A stretch of DNA of 64,000 nucleotides, taken from NCBI RefSeq assembly GCF_024809975.1, contig NZ_JANUDY010000007.1, forward strand, positions 1 to 64,000, given 5' to 3'. Below the pieces are notes generated by a model. It was given only the letters and a program-made list of their open reading frames with translations, searched no databases and was not told the origin of the DNA. Positions 34,675-44,230 of this stretch are shown piece by piece (the stretch's first letter is position 1; every line of letters begins with the position of its first letter). Both the position numbers and the translations under genes were made by a program. The DNA comes from Comamonas sp. BIGb0152. Lineage in GTDB: Bacteria; Pseudomonadota; Gammaproteobacteria; Burkholderiales; Burkholderiaceae_C.

Positions 34675-35462
34675 TATTCAATCATCGTGAGTGCTGCCGT
34701 GGGGGTACGCCGGAGCAAGGCCCGGGCGCGCCAGAAAACTGCCGAGGTCCACAGCCGCAGCAAGCTGCGAATATGCCACAAAGCATGGCCGGCGCGGCGA
34801 TGGCTGGCCCGCTGCCCCGCATGCCCCACCACGCAGGCGGCGCGCGCCAGGGTCCAGCCCGCTAGGCGCAGCCTGAGGCACAGCTCCACGTCTTCGCAGT
34901 ACATGAAATAGGCGGTGTTGAGCCCGCCTATGCCCTGCCACACGGGTGTGGGCAGCAGCCACATCGCGCCATTGACCCACTCGGCCCGGGTCTCACGCCG
35001 CTTGACGGCATAGCGGCGCAACAAGGACCAGGGGGAGGGCAGCTCGCGTTCGCTGTCCTGCAGCTGGCCGTTGTCATCCACCTGCATCGGATAGGCCAGG
35101 CCCACGCCCTGGCGCTGCACCGCACGCACCAAAGCGGGAAAGGGGTTGCCGGCGGCCAGGTCCACATCCGGGTTGATGACGCAGACCAGCGGCTCGCTGG
35201 CGCCAGCCAGCGCCGCATTGTGGTTGGCCGAAAAGCCTTGCGGCTCGCTGTTGTGGCGCAGTTGCAGCACAAAAGGCCAGCCGCCTGCGGGTGCCACAGG
35301 CGCGGGTTCGGGCAGGTTCAAGGTCAGCACCACGCGGCGCACGCCGGCTCCCCCCGCGCCATGCTGGGCCAAGGCGTCGAGCAAATGCTGCACCATAGCG
35401 CCATGGCCGTGGCTGACCACAGACAAGACAATGGGAGGGAGCGGGAGGGTGGCGGTGGACAT
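34674..35462 (-). CDS. GT2 glycosyltransferase (WbbL/rhamnosyltransferase-like)
   Basis: This 262-residue GT2 has a GT-A fold with PPIVLSVVSHGHGAMVQHLLDAL at the start, CVINPDVDLAAGNPF (the DXD-like motif) and MWLLPTPVWQGIGGLNTAYFMYCEDVELCLRLRLAG. The last segment, with ED, resembles the rhamnosyltransferases that add dTDP-L-rhamnose. No membrane anchor is evident. It is upstream of and overlaps the WecA-like gene. Acceptor unknown, and rhamnose as donor is inferred from the rfb operon in the window. Confidence 0.8.
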   Translation of the reverse strand: MSTATLPLPPIVLSVVSHGHGAMVQHLLDALAQHGAGGAGVRRVVLTLNLPEPAPVAPAGGWPFVLQLRHNSEPQGFSANHNAALAGASEPLVCVINPDVDLAAGNPFPALVRAVQRQGVGLAYPMQVDDNGQLQDSERELPSPWSLLRRYAVKRRETRAEWVNGAMWLLPTPVWQGIGGLNTAYFMYCEDVELCLRLRLAGWTLARAACVVGHAGQRASHRRAGHALWHIRSLLRLWTSAVFWRARALLRRTPTAALTMIE

Positions 35463-35528
35463 CAGCGGGCATTATCCATCAGCGGCCAGCGCCAGAATCC
35501 GCCGCCGGATCACCAGCAACAGCCCGCC

Positions 35529-36455
35529 TCAATACAGGCGCAAAGCCAGCAGCACCCGCAGGATCAAGGTATCGACCGCACTCATGCGCCAGTAATAACG
35601 CTGGACGGAGGCCCGCAGGGCAGTTGTCCAGCTGCTGCGCGAGCGGATCAGCATGCGCAGCTGGCGGCGCTGTGCATCGGCCAGGTCAGCGCCATGCAGC
35701 CGGTCGAATTCGCTGAGCTGGTCGATCCAGCCCGGCCCCGCCTGGCGCAGCCGGCGCCAAAAGCGCTGCACGCGCGCCCACTGGCCGGCCAGGCCCTGCT
35801 TTTGCATGCCAATGGTGTTGCGGCCATGCTGCCGGTACAGGATATGGCTTTCGCTGTCGAACACCACGCTGCCAAAGGCCGACACCACCAGGTAGGCCCA
35901 CCAGTCATGCGCCAGGCAGACACCGGGACGCTGGGACAGCAGACGCTCACGTGCAGCGGCATTGAGCGCGACGGTGCAGCCCGTGGCAATGTTCTGCACC
36001 AGGGCATTGCCCCAGCCGATGCAGCTGCGGTCGTAGTCGGGCGAAGGGCCGATAGGCTGCAGGTCCCCGGCCACATACTGGGTGCGGGAGCAGTACAGTG
36101 CGGCGCCCTGCTGCCCATCCAGCAATGACAACGCACGGCTTACTTTGCTGGGCAGCCAGACATCGTCTTGGTCGCAGAAAAAATAAAAGTCATAGCCGGC
36201 GCCCACGTTTTGCAATAATTCGTAAAAACTAGCTACAAAACCCAGATTGGCCCCTGCGTGCAGATGGATCTGCGGGTGGGCGTCGGCATAGCGCTGGACA
36301 ATGGCCAGGCTTTGGTCGCTGGAGCCATCATCGCGCACCCAAATATCGCAACCCGCATGGCTTTGCGCCATCAGGGAATCGAGCTGCGCAGGCAGAAACT
36401 GCTCGCCATTGAATGTAGACAATAGAATTGCCACACGATTTTGCTTGTCAGTCAT
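35529..36455 (-). CDS. GT2 glycosyltransferase
   Basis: In this 308-residue protein, the GT-A domain starts RVAILLSTFNGEQFLPAQLDSLMAQ with VRDDGSSDQSLAIVQ and FYFFCDQDDVWLPSKVSRAL. These are typical of alpha-1,3-rhamnosyl- and related O-antigen transferases. The second half is helical and ends with a short hydrophobic segment (TLILRVLLALRLY). It is divergent from the 1237-residue fusion gene, with 60 bp between the start codons. It is the first gene of the leftward pair leading to the WecA-like gene. Confidence 0.82.
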   Translation of the reverse strand: MTDKQNRVAILLSTFNGEQFLPAQLDSLMAQSHAGCDIWVRDDGSSDQSLAIVQRYADAHPQIHLHAGANLGFVASFYELLQNVGAGYDFYFFCDQDDVWLPSKVSRALSLLDGQQGAALYCSRTQYVAGDLQPIGPSPDYDRSCIGWGNALVQNIATGCTVALNAAARERLLSQRPGVCLAHDWWAYLVVSAFGSVVFDSESHILYRQHGRNTIGMQKQGLAGQWARVQRFWRRLRQAGPGWIDQLSEFDRLHGADLADAQRRQLRMLIRSRSSWTTALRASVQRYYWRMSAVDTLILRVLLALRLY

Positions 36456-36515
36456 TCATCTTTCACCTGCATCTGCAGGCCTATCTCGGCAGAATTCCTA
36501 CCCATTCCCATATCC

Positions 36516-39500
36516 ATGACCCGCGAACACCACGTCTACACCCGCCACATCGATCTCCAGCAGCGCAGCTCACTGTCGGTGCTGGCGAACAAGATACAGC
36601 CGGGCGCCCGTGTGCTCGATCTGGGCTGCGGCCCAGGCGTGCTGGGCCAGTACCTGCACGAGCACAAGGCCTGCACCCTGGATGGTGTGACGTTCAGCGC
36701 CGAAGAAGCCGCGCTCGCCAAGCCGTATTATCGCGATCTGGCCGTGGCCGATCTGGAACAGATCAACCTGGCTGAGGCTTTTACGCGGCGTCAGTATGAC
36801 TATATCGTTTGCGCCGATGTCCTGGAGCACCTGCGCCAACCCGAGCAGCTGCTGGCCGACTGCCGCGACCTGCTGGCAGAAAACGGCGAGATTTTGGTCT
36901 CCATCCCGAATGCGGCTTATTGCGGCCTGGTGATGGAGCTGATGCAAGGCGAGCTGCGCTACCGCGAAGAAGGGCTGCTGGACAACACCCACTTGCGCTT
37001 TTTCACCCGCCAGTCGCTGCTGCGCCTGATGACGGCGGGCCAGTGGAGTGTGCAGTCGCTGGAGACCATCGACCGGCCGCTCGATGAATCTGAATTTGCC
37101 CGCACCACCGCCGACAGCCTGCCGCCTGCGGTGATGCGCTACCTGCTGGCCCAGCCCGATGCGCTGGCCTACCAGTTCATCTGCAGCATCCGCCCCAGCA
37201 GCGACGCCGCTGCCGCCCAGGCCCATGCGCTGCTGGCGATCCAGAGCGAGGCCAACACGGCGCATGCCAGCTTTACCACCAACCTGTACTGGGCCGATGC
37301 CGGCCAGTTCAGCGAGTCGCACAAGCTGATTGCCAAGGGCCAGATTGGCGCCTTGCAGCAGAGCATTCGCTTTGCCCTGCCCCGTTTTGAAGGCACGCAG
37401 CCGACCTTGCGCTGGGACCCGGCCGACCGCCCCGGCTTTTTGCACCTGCATGCCATGCGCCTGTATGACGCGAGCGGCACCCTGCGCTGGCGCTGGGAGG
37501 CGGACCAACCCGAAGCGCTGGCCCAGGTGCCCCACAGCCAGATCAGCTGGCAGCCCGCGCACGCTACTGCGCCGGGCAGCACCTTGCTCTTGCTGACCGG
37601 CGATGACCCCCACCTGCATTTGCCGATTGACCCCGCGTTGCTCAAAAACTGCCTGCAGACCGAGGGCGCGGTGCTCGAAGTCAGCCTGGGCTGGCCCATG
37701 TCGGCCGACTATGCGGCGCTGGCCGACAGCGCCCAGGAGCTGCAGGCACGCATCAGCTATGCCGATACCGAGGTGCTGCGCGCCCAGCAAGCCCAAGCCG
37801 AGGCCCACACCCAGCTGCGCCTGCTGCAGGCCCATATGCAGGACCAGAAGGAAAATCTGGAAGCGGCCATTGCGCAGCAGCAAGAGCACATCCAAGGCCA
37901 GCAGACCCATATTGGCAATCTGCAAACCCATCTGGGCAATATCGAGGCATCGGAGGCCTACCGCGTAGGCCAGAAGCTGGCCAGCGCCAAGGCCCGGCTG
38001 CGTGGCCGGCCCGCGCCCGCCCCGGCCGTGGTGCATGTGCCTGAGCACCAGCCTGCGGCCGCCGAGCCTGTGCTAGATACGCCCGAAGCGATGGATGCGC
38101 TGGATGCACTGGCCGAAGTGCCGAACAGCGCCACCGTCGCCGTGGTGGTGGACGAAGCTGCATCCGACGAATCCATTGCTGAGCCCGTGCTGCCCATCGT
38201 TGCCGCACAGCCTGCCCCCATGGTCGACATCATTGTCCCGGTGTACCGGGGCCTGGTCGATACGCAGCGCTGCCTGCAGTCCGTGCTGCAAGCAGCCACG
38301 CAAACCAACAGCCAGCTGGTAGTGATCAACGACGCCAGCCCCGAGCCCGAGCTGACCGCCTGGCTGCGCGAGCTGGCCCAGCAGGACAGCCGCGTGCAGC
38401 TGCTGGAAAACGACAGCAACCTGGGCTTTGTGGCCACCGTCAACCGCGGCATGGCCCTGCACCCCAGCCACGATGTGCTGCTGCTCAACAGCGACACAGA
38501 GGTATCGCACGAATGGCTGGACCGCCTGCACCGGGCCGCCTACAGCGCGCCAGAAGTGGGCAGCGTCACCCCGCTGTCCAACAACGCCACCATCTGCAGC
38601 TACCCGCGCTTCTGTGAGAAAAACGCACTGCCGACCGATGCCGACCTGCTGCGCCTGAACCACCTGGCGGCCAGCGCCAATGCCGGGCAGACGGTCGAGG
38701 TGCCCACCGGCGTGGGCTTTTGCATGTACATCCGGCGTGATTGCCTGGCCCAAACCGGCCTTTTCGATGTGGAACATTTCGGCAAGGGCTACGGCGAAGA
38801 GAACGATTTCTGCATGCGCGCCCATGACCTGGGCTGGCGCCACCTGCTGGCCTTGGACACGGTGGTGCTGCACACCGGCGGTGTCAGCTTTGGCGACAGC
38901 AAGACCCCGCGCGAGCAGGCGGCCTACCAAACCCTGCAGCAACTGCACCCTGGCTACGACAGCCTGGTGCAAGCGCACCTGAAGGCCAACCCGGCCCAGG
39001 CCGCACGCAATGCCATTGACAAGGCGCGCCTGCGCCAGCACCCGCTGCCACGCATTCTGATGGTGCTGCACAACGCAGGCGGCGGTACCCTGCGCCATGT
39101 CAAAGAGCTGGCCCACAGCCTGCGCGACCGCGCCGTATCGCTGGCGCTGACCCCGCTGGAGAACAACTACATCCGCCTGCAGTGGCTCGATGCGGCCGAG
39201 GGCTATGACGAAGCGTTCCACTGGCCCACGCAGTCTGAAGCGCTGGTGGCGCTGCTGCGCGAGCTGGGCGTGTGCCATATCCACTTCCACCACCTGATGG
39301 GCCTGAACCTGGAGGTGATGCGCCTGCCCGAGCTGCTGGGTGTGCGCTACGACTTCACCGCGCACGACTACTACGCCATCTGCCCGCAGATCAACCTGAT
39401 GGAGCCCACCCACAATGCGCACTATGCGGCGCTGGGCGTGGCGCAGTGCCCGCAGTGCTCGGGCGCGGAGCCGGCACCCACCGGCGAGTACATCGATGCC

Positions 39501-40229
39501 TGGCGCATGCGCCACCGCTTGTTCCTGAACCAGGCGCGTTATGTGCTGGCCCCCAGCAAGGACGCCGCCCTGCGCATGCACCAGTACTTCCCCGATGCAG
39601 CGGTGCGCTATGTGACCCACCATGACATCCCGGATGCAGCGGCCCTGCCCCTGCCCCAGGGCCAGCCGCTGGCCAGCCACGCCCATTTGCGCGTCTTTAT
39701 CCTTGGCGGCGTCAGCCTGGCCAAGGGGGGCGATGTGATGGAGGCCGTGGCCCTGGCTGCAGCCCAAAGCCAGGCCCCCGTTGAGCTGCACCTGCTGGGC
39801 TACCCACACCGCCGCATGCGCACCCAACCCCATGCCAGCCTGACCGTGCACGGCCCGTATGAAGACGCCGACCTGCCCGCACTGATGGCACGCCTGCAGC
39901 CCGATGTGGTCTGGTTCCCGGCGCTGTGGCCCGAAACCTATAGCTACACCTTGAGCGCTTGCCTGCAAGCCGGTGTGCCGGTGATCGCCCCCGATATCGG
40001 CGCCTTCCCCGAGCGCTTGGCTGGCCGCCCCTGGACCTGGCTGCGCCCTTGGAGCACCTCGGCCGACGCATGGCTGGCGCTGATGCAGGACATTCGCCAG
40101 CGCCACTACATCGACGGCCAGGCGCCCCTGCCTGCCCCGGCTGCAGCAGTGGACTTGCAAGCGCAGTACCTGCAGCCCTGGAGCTATGGGCACGATTACC
40201 TGACGGGTCTGCGCCAGCCCCTTAATTAA
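36516..40229 (+). CDS. methyltransferase-GT2-GT4 fusion glycosyltransferase
   Basis: This 1237-residue multidomain protein has three apparent enzymes. A class I SAM methyltransferase (residues about 15-190; VLDLGCGPGVLGQYL near 33, VCADVLEHLRQPEQLL) is followed by a beta-rich region and a coiled coil (about 420-495, Gln-rich AQAEAHTQLRLLQAHMQ). A GT2 domain comes next (about 567-830; VDIIVPVYRGLVDTQRCLQS, LLNSDTEVSHEWLDRL, EENDFCMRAHDLGW). A GT4-like domain follows (about 845-1230; LHNAGGGTLRHVKELAHSL, HDYYAICPQINLM, PALWPETYSYTLSACLQAGV). Such fusions build and methyl-cap or pattern polysaccharides on large scaffolds. It is divergent from a GT2 gene and followed by another two-domain GT2. 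Confidence 0.85.
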   Translation: MTREHHVYTRHIDLQQRSSLSVLANKIQPGARVLDLGCGPGVLGQYLHEHKACTLDGVTFSAEEAALAKPYYRDLAVADLEQINLAEAFTRRQYDYIVCADVLEHLRQPEQLLADCRDLLAENGEILVSIPNAAYCGLVMELMQGELRYREEGLLDNTHLRFFTRQSLLRLMTAGQWSVQSLETIDRPLDESEFARTTADSLPPAVMRYLLAQPDALAYQFICSIRPSSDAAAAQAHALLAIQSEANTAHASFTTNLYWADAGQFSESHKLIAKGQIGALQQSIRFALPRFEGTQPTLRWDPADRPGFLHLHAMRLYDASGTLRWRWEADQPEALAQVPHSQISWQPAHATAPGSTLLLLTGDDPHLHLPIDPALLKNCLQTEGAVLEVSLGWPMSADYAALADSAQELQARISYADTEVLRAQQAQAEAHTQLRLLQAHMQDQKENLEAAIAQQQEHIQGQQTHIGNLQTHLGNIEASEAYRVGQKLASAKARLRGRPAPAPAVVHVPEHQPAAAEPVLDTPEAMDALDALAEVPNSATVAVVVDEAASDESIAEPVLPIVAAQPAPMVDIIVPVYRGLVDTQRCLQSVLQAATQTNSQLVVINDASPEPELTAWLRELAQQDSRVQLLENDSNLGFVATVNRGMALHPSHDVLLLNSDTEVSHEWLDRLHRAAYSAPEVGSVTPLSNNATICSYPRFCEKNALPTDADLLRLNHLAASANAGQTVEVPTGVGFCMYIRRDCLAQTGLFDVEHFGKGYGEENDFCMRAHDLGWRHLLALDTVVLHTGGVSFGDSKTPREQAAYQTLQQLHPGYDSLVQAHLKANPAQAARNAIDKARLRQHPLPRILMVLHNAGGGTLRHVKELAHSLRDRAVSLALTPLENNYIRLQWLDAAEGYDEAFHWPTQSEALVALLRELGVCHIHFHHLMGLNLEVMRLPELLGVRYDFTAHDYYAICPQINLMEPTHNAHYAALGVAQCPQCSGAEPAPTGEYIDAWRMRHRLFLNQARYVLAPSKDAALRMHQYFPDAAVRYVTHHDIPDAAALPLPQGQPLASHAHLRVFILGGVSLAKGGDVMEAVALAAAQSQAPVELHLLGYPHRRMRTQPHASLTVHGPYEDADLPALMARLQPDVVWFPALWPETYSYTLSACLQAGVPVIAPDIGAFPERLAGRPWTWLRPWSTSADAWLALMQDIRQRHYIDGQAPLPAPAAAVDLQAQYLQPWSYGHDYLTGLRQPLN

Positions 40230-40245
40230 ATAAAATAGCCCAATA

Positions 40246-40264
40246 GTGTTTGCAAATCAAACAC
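40246..40264. repeat. short perfect inverted repeat between two glycosyltransferase genes
   Basis: GTGTTTG-CAAAT-CAAACAC lies in a 64-bp AT-rich gap. There is no T-run afterwards, so it is a hairpin or protein-binding site rather than a clear terminator. Confidence 0.4.
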
Positions 40265-40293
40265 AGACCGCTACCAAATAAAGAGCAACATCC

Positions 40294-42324
40294 TTGTCTT
40301 CCACTCTCTCAACTTTGCGCAAACTGCCCCACAAGCTGCGCCAGCTCAGCCGCAGCCTGTACCTGCTCGCCGCCGATCCCCGCCAACTGGGCAGCAACAG
40401 CCGCAAACTCTGGCGCGCCTGGCGCACGGGCGGCAGCCAGATGCTCAAGCACCAGCTGCTGTCCCTGGGCCACCCCGATGCCCCCACGATCGCCGTGGCG
40501 CCCACCGATGCCTGGCAGGATTACCAGCAGCGGCTGACCAGCGATGTGCTGCCGCTGCTGCGCGCCGAGATCGCCGCGCTGGCGCAGCCCGTCAGCATCT
40601 CCATCCTGGTACCCACCTACAACACCGACCCGGCCATGCTCACCGCCATGGTTGACTCGGTACGCGCCCAGATCTACCCGCACTGGGAGCTGTGCATCGC
40701 CGACGATGCATCGCCCAAGCCCCATGTGCGCCAAATGCTGCAAGAACTTGCGGCGCAGGAGCCGCGCATCAAGCTGCACCTGGGCGAGACCAACCATGGC
40801 GTATCGCACGCTAGCAACCGGGCACTGGCCTTGGCCACGTCCCCGTTTGTGGTGCTGCTGGACCATGACGACCTGCTCCAGCCCCAGGCCATCTACCGCG
40901 TCGCCCAAAGCGTCATGGCCGATGACCCGGACATGCTGTATTCGGACGAAGTGCTGGTCAGCCCCGATGGCAAACAGGTGCTGCAGTACTTCCACCGCCC
41001 GGCCTTCTCGCCCGAATACCTGCGCAGCCACCCCTATATCGTGCACATGGTGGGCTTTCGCACCGCGCTGCTGCGCAGCCTGGGCGGGTTCGACGAGGCC
41101 CTGGGCATCTCGCAGGACTACGACCTGATCCTGCGGGTCAGCGAAGCGGCCAGCCGCATCGTGCATCTGCCCGAGATCCTCTACCAGTGGCGCACCCACA
41201 CCGGCTCGGCCGGCCACGACAAGATGGCCCAGGTGATGGCCACCTCCACCGCCGTACTGCAACGCCATCTAGACCGCAGCGGTGTGGCGGCACGCTCGGC
41301 CCCCGGGGTGTCGTTCAATTTCTTTGAAACGCAGCACCAGATCGCCGATGGCCAGCGCGTGGCCATCATCATCCCGACCAAGAACTACGGCAGCCTCGTG
41401 CGCCAGTGCGTGGACAGCATCCGCGCCACCGTGCCGCATGCCGCCTACGACCTGATCGTCATCGACCATGCATCGACCGAGCAGGCCAGCCTGGACTATT
41501 TTGCACAGCTGCAGCAAGAAGGCACCGCCACCGTGCTGCGCTACCAGGGCCCGTTCAACTTCTCGGCCATCAACAACTGGGCCGTGCGCCAGCTGACGGG
41601 CACTTACAGCCACTACCTGTTCTGCAACAACGACATCGAGGCGCTGGAGAGCGGCTGGCTGGAGCACATGCTGTCGCAGTGCCAGGACCCGAGCGTCGGC
41701 ATGGTGGGCGCGCAGCTGCTCTACCCCGACCGCACCTCCATCCAGCACGCCGGTGTCTGCGTGGGCGCCTTTGGCATTGCCGAACACTATGGCAAGTTTT
41801 TGAAGCTGCCGCCCGACCGCGTGGATATCGCCTTCATGGGCCGCCTGGTGAGCACGCACGAGGTCTCGGCCGTCACTGCCGCCTGCCTATTGATGCGCAA
41901 GGAAACCTTTGATGCCATCGACGGCTATGACGAAAAGCTGGCCGTGGGCTTTGGCGATGTGGACCTGTGCCTGCGCAGCTTGCAGCTGGGCTGGCGCGTG
42001 TTGTACTGCCCGCAGGCCACCTTGGTGCACCATGAGTCGATCACCCGGGGCAAGGCCGAAGGCTACGACCCGCACCCCGAGGATTCGGCGCTGTTCGCCA
42101 GCCGCTGGCGCGATTTTCTGGACCAGGGCGATCCTTACTTCCACCCGGCATTTGAAGTGCGCCACACCTGCTGGCTGGTACGCACGCCGCTGCATTGCGA
42201 GGCCTCGATCAAGCGCCGGCTCTTCAGCCGCAGCGGCCTGGGCCAGCGCATGCAGCGCCTGAGTTACAGCGCCAGCGTCTCTGTGCCCGTGCAGTTGGAA
42301 GAAGCTACGGTCACAACCGCTTGA
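40294..42324 (+). CDS. two-domain GT2 glycosyltransferase (polymerase-like)
   Basis: This 676-residue protein has two GT-A domains in tandem. The first starts near residue 100 (VSISILVPTYNTDPAMLTAM, DDASPKPHVRQML, LLDHDDLLQPQAI) and the second near 355 (RVAIIIPTKNYGSLVRQCVDS, LFCNNDIEALESGWLEHML, GFGDVDLCLRSLQLGW). Tandem GT2 proteins of this kind polymerise O-antigen or galactan/rhamnan chains with two linkages. The start appears to be TTG 40294, and no upstream ATG fits. It follows the 1237-residue fusion by 64 bp. Confidence 0.83.
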   Translation: MSSTLSTLRKLPHKLRQLSRSLYLLAADPRQLGSNSRKLWRAWRTGGSQMLKHQLLSLGHPDAPTIAVAPTDAWQDYQQRLTSDVLPLLRAEIAALAQPVSISILVPTYNTDPAMLTAMVDSVRAQIYPHWELCIADDASPKPHVRQMLQELAAQEPRIKLHLGETNHGVSHASNRALALATSPFVVLLDHDDLLQPQAIYRVAQSVMADDPDMLYSDEVLVSPDGKQVLQYFHRPAFSPEYLRSHPYIVHMVGFRTALLRSLGGFDEALGISQDYDLILRVSEAASRIVHLPEILYQWRTHTGSAGHDKMAQVMATSTAVLQRHLDRSGVAARSAPGVSFNFFETQHQIADGQRVAIIIPTKNYGSLVRQCVDSIRATVPHAAYDLIVIDHASTEQASLDYFAQLQQEGTATVLRYQGPFNFSAINNWAVRQLTGTYSHYLFCNNDIEALESGWLEHMLSQCQDPSVGMVGAQLLYPDRTSIQHAGVCVGAFGIAEHYGKFLKLPPDRVDIAFMGRLVSTHEVSAVTAACLLMRKETFDAIDGYDEKLAVGFGDVDLCLRSLQLGWRVLYCPQATLVHHESITRGKAEGYDPHPEDSALFASRWRDFLDQGDPYFHPAFEVRHTCWLVRTPLHCEASIKRRLFSRSGLGQRMQRLSYSASVSVPVQLEEATVTTA

Positions 42325-42338
42325 TGCCCCTCCTGGCC

Positions 42339-42356
42339 GCAGCCCAGATGGGCTGC
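42339..42356. terminator. hairpin between convergent GT2 and methyltransferase genes
   Basis: GCAGCCC (42339-42345) pairs with GGGCTGC (42350-42356) around AGAT, filling the 42-bp convergent gap. GC-rich, no T-run; plausible bidirectional terminator. Confidence 0.5.
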
Positions 42357-42366
42357 AGGCTGGGGA

Positions 42367-43251
42367 TCAAGCGGGCCGCTGCAGCAGCAAAAAGATCTCG
42401 TTGTTGGTCAGCACATCGCGCGGGTACTGCGCCAACAAGGCCTCGGGCACGGGCTCCGGCTCATAGTGGCGGCGCTCCTCACGCGCCACCGCAAAGCCTG
42501 CCTCCTTCGCCAGCGCTACCAGCTCATCGGCGGTCAGGCGGTTGAGCTCCTGGTACTCCTTGAACACAAAGCGCTTGTAGCCGTCAGCGCCAAAATCGGC
42601 AAAGCCAAAATCCACCTCATCGGGGCTGAGTTCGCCGTCATAGGCTTCAATCACCTTCCAGAGCGCTTCCTCTTCGACCAGCAGGTGGTGCCAGGCGATG
42701 CTGTCATAGCGGCGCAGGTGCGAGCCAAAGGCGGAGTAGAACAGCGGCTCGATCTGCAAGAAGAAGTGCCCGCCCGGCTTCAGGCAGGCCAGCAGGTCCT
42801 TCAGAATCGGCAGCAACTGGTCGCGCTGCACATGCTCAAAGGTGGACCAGCTCATGATGCCGTCATAAAGCGCTGCCTGCCCTGCCAACGGCGCGCTGGG
42901 CGTGATCGTCTGGAAGCTCAGCGCGGCCGGAATGCGCTGCATGCCCAGCTGCTCTTGCGCAATACGCGGCAGTTTGGCGTATTCCTGGCGCACATCGATG
43001 CCGTGGATGGCGCCAGCGCCATGGCGCAGCACCAGTGCCAGATCGGTGATGCCATCGCCACAGCCAAACTGCAGCAGCCGGGCCGCACTCAAATCCATCA
43101 CCGGGCTCAGCCACTGTGCCACCACATCTGATGCGTAGTGGAAGTGGGAGCGGAACCATTCGTCGGAAATTCGGCTGTCGTCAAAGTCAGGCAAGCCCAA
43201 CCGCTTTTCACGCAATTGCGCCAGGCGGCGCATACGGCTTCCGCGGTTCAT
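42367..43251 (-). CDS. class I SAM-dependent methyltransferase, second of a pair
   Basis: In this 294-residue protein, the SAM-binding motif ARLLQFGCGDGITDLALVLRHG (about residues 55-75) is followed by AIHGIDVRQEY (acidic residue binding ribose) and the helical IMSWSTFEHVQRDQLLPILKDLLACLKPGGHFFLQIEP typical of methyltransferase fold type 11/25. The C-terminal third is a variable cap. Its start overlaps the stop of the upstream methyltransferase gene by 4 bp (ATGA). It probably acts on a glycan or its lipid-linked precursor, given the Wzm/Wzt genes upstream. Target position unknown. Confidence 0.8.
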   Translation of the reverse strand: MNRGSRMRRLAQLREKRLGLPDFDDSRISDEWFRSHFHYASDVVAQWLSPVMDLSAARLLQFGCGDGITDLALVLRHGAGAIHGIDVRQEYAKLPRIAQEQLGMQRIPAALSFQTITPSAPLAGQAALYDGIMSWSTFEHVQRDQLLPILKDLLACLKPGGHFFLQIEPLFYSAFGSHLRRYDSIAWHHLLVEEEALWKVIEAYDGELSPDEVDFGFADFGADGYKRFVFKEYQELNRLTADELVALAKEAGFAVAREERRHYEPEPVPEALLAQYPRDVLTNNEIFLLLQRPA

Positions 43252-44144
43252 GATGGCTTTCGCAGGACGTACACGTCCTGGTGGTTCCAGAACTGCACGG
43301 GAGAGAAATACTCAAGCTTGTCGGCGCCGACAGTCTCGGCAATCCGGGCGCGCACAAAGGCTTCGGTCGTAAAGGCCGTGCCGTACTCGTTCGGATCGAT
43401 TGCGTTCGACTCGCTCGACGGCGCAAAGAAAAAGCCCTCCTCATCGAGCGGTACGCTGTCAAAACGCGCGGCCTTGATGCCGTGCGTGCTGAACACCAAG
43501 ATCCCGCCCGGAGACACCAGGCTGTACAACACCTGCAGCCAACGGCCCCAGGTGCTGCGCGGCAGATGGCTGAACAGCGATAAGACAAAGACCGTGTCGT
43601 ACTGGCGCGGCGCCACCAATTGCTCTGGCACGCTGGCAGAGACAAAGCCCTGCACGCCAAAAGTGTGCATCGCAAAATCCACCGCATCGGGCACCACATC
43701 CGACACCGTCACTTTGTCCGGCCCCAATAGATGCGCCAAGTGGCGGGTAAAGCGGCCATGGCCGCTGGCAAATTCCAGAAAATGCTGGCTTTGCACCAAT
43801 GGCTGGCCCACCCGCTCCATCACGGTCATCAGCTCAGCCAAGGTACGCCAGCCGTCGGCCAGGTAATCGCGCAGAGGATTGTTGCTGCTGGGGTGGCCGG
43901 CAAAGAAGCCAAAAATATCATCGGCCGTGGAGATGGTGCAGTCCAGGCCCATGATGTTCCGGAACGAGCCGGTGAGCCCGTATTGCTCGATCAGCGCATG
44001 GGCTGCCAGCATCACGTCTTTTTCGGCACGGGCGCGCAGCAGCAAGCCAGAGGCAGCTTCGAAATTGCCGTTCGTCAGCATCAGCTGTGCATCGGCCAGC
44101 AGCTGCTGGCCCTGGCTCGTTGCAGAGGGAGAGTTCGTGGTCAT
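43248..44144 (-). CDS. class I SAM-dependent methyltransferase, first of a pair
   Basis: This 298-residue protein has SQHFLEFASGHGRFTRHLAHLLG as motif I (about residues 120-140), KVTVSDVVPDAVDFA, and VFVLSLFSHLPRSTWGRWLQVLYSLVSPGGILVFSTHG. An N-terminal helical extension of about 85 residues precedes the fold. Coupled by an ATGA overlap to a second methyltransferase, and downstream of wzt in the same direction. In O-antigen systems exported by Wzm/Wzt, terminal methylation can stop chain growth and be read by the Wzt C-terminal domain; a similar role is inferred here. Confidence 0.8.
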   Translation of the reverse strand: MTTNSPSATSQGQQLLADAQLMLTNGNFEAASGLLLRARAEKDVMLAAHALIEQYGLTGSFRNIMGLDCTISTADDIFGFFAGHPSSNNPLRDYLADGWRTLAELMTVMERVGQPLVQSQHFLEFASGHGRFTRHLAHLLGPDKVTVSDVVPDAVDFAMHTFGVQGFVSASVPEQLVAPRQYDTVFVLSLFSHLPRSTWGRWLQVLYSLVSPGGILVFSTHGIKAARFDSVPLDEEGFFFAPSSESNAIDPNEYGTAFTTEAFVRARIAETVGADKLEYFSPVQFWNHQDVYVLRKPS

Positions 44145-44159
44145 AAATCTGGGGGCGAT

Positions 44160-44187
44160 GAGCGCGCCAGCGCAGATGCTGGCGCTC
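44160..44187. repeat. hairpin between wzt and the methyltransferase pair
   Basis: GCCAGC (44166-44171) pairs with GCTGGC (44178-44183), extended by GAGC/GCTC with a 2-base bulge. It sits in the 86-bp gap downstream of wzt. No T-run; it may attenuate rather than stop transcription. Confidence 0.38.
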
Positions 44188-44230
44188 TCGTTTCCTGGGG
44201 GTCAGGCTGCACGCTGCGTTGCGTGCTGCA

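Noticed and set aside
38073-40193. 706-residue minus-strand open frame
   Set aside because: It is antisense to the multidomain glycosyltransferase, whose plus-strand reading shows consecutive known motifs.
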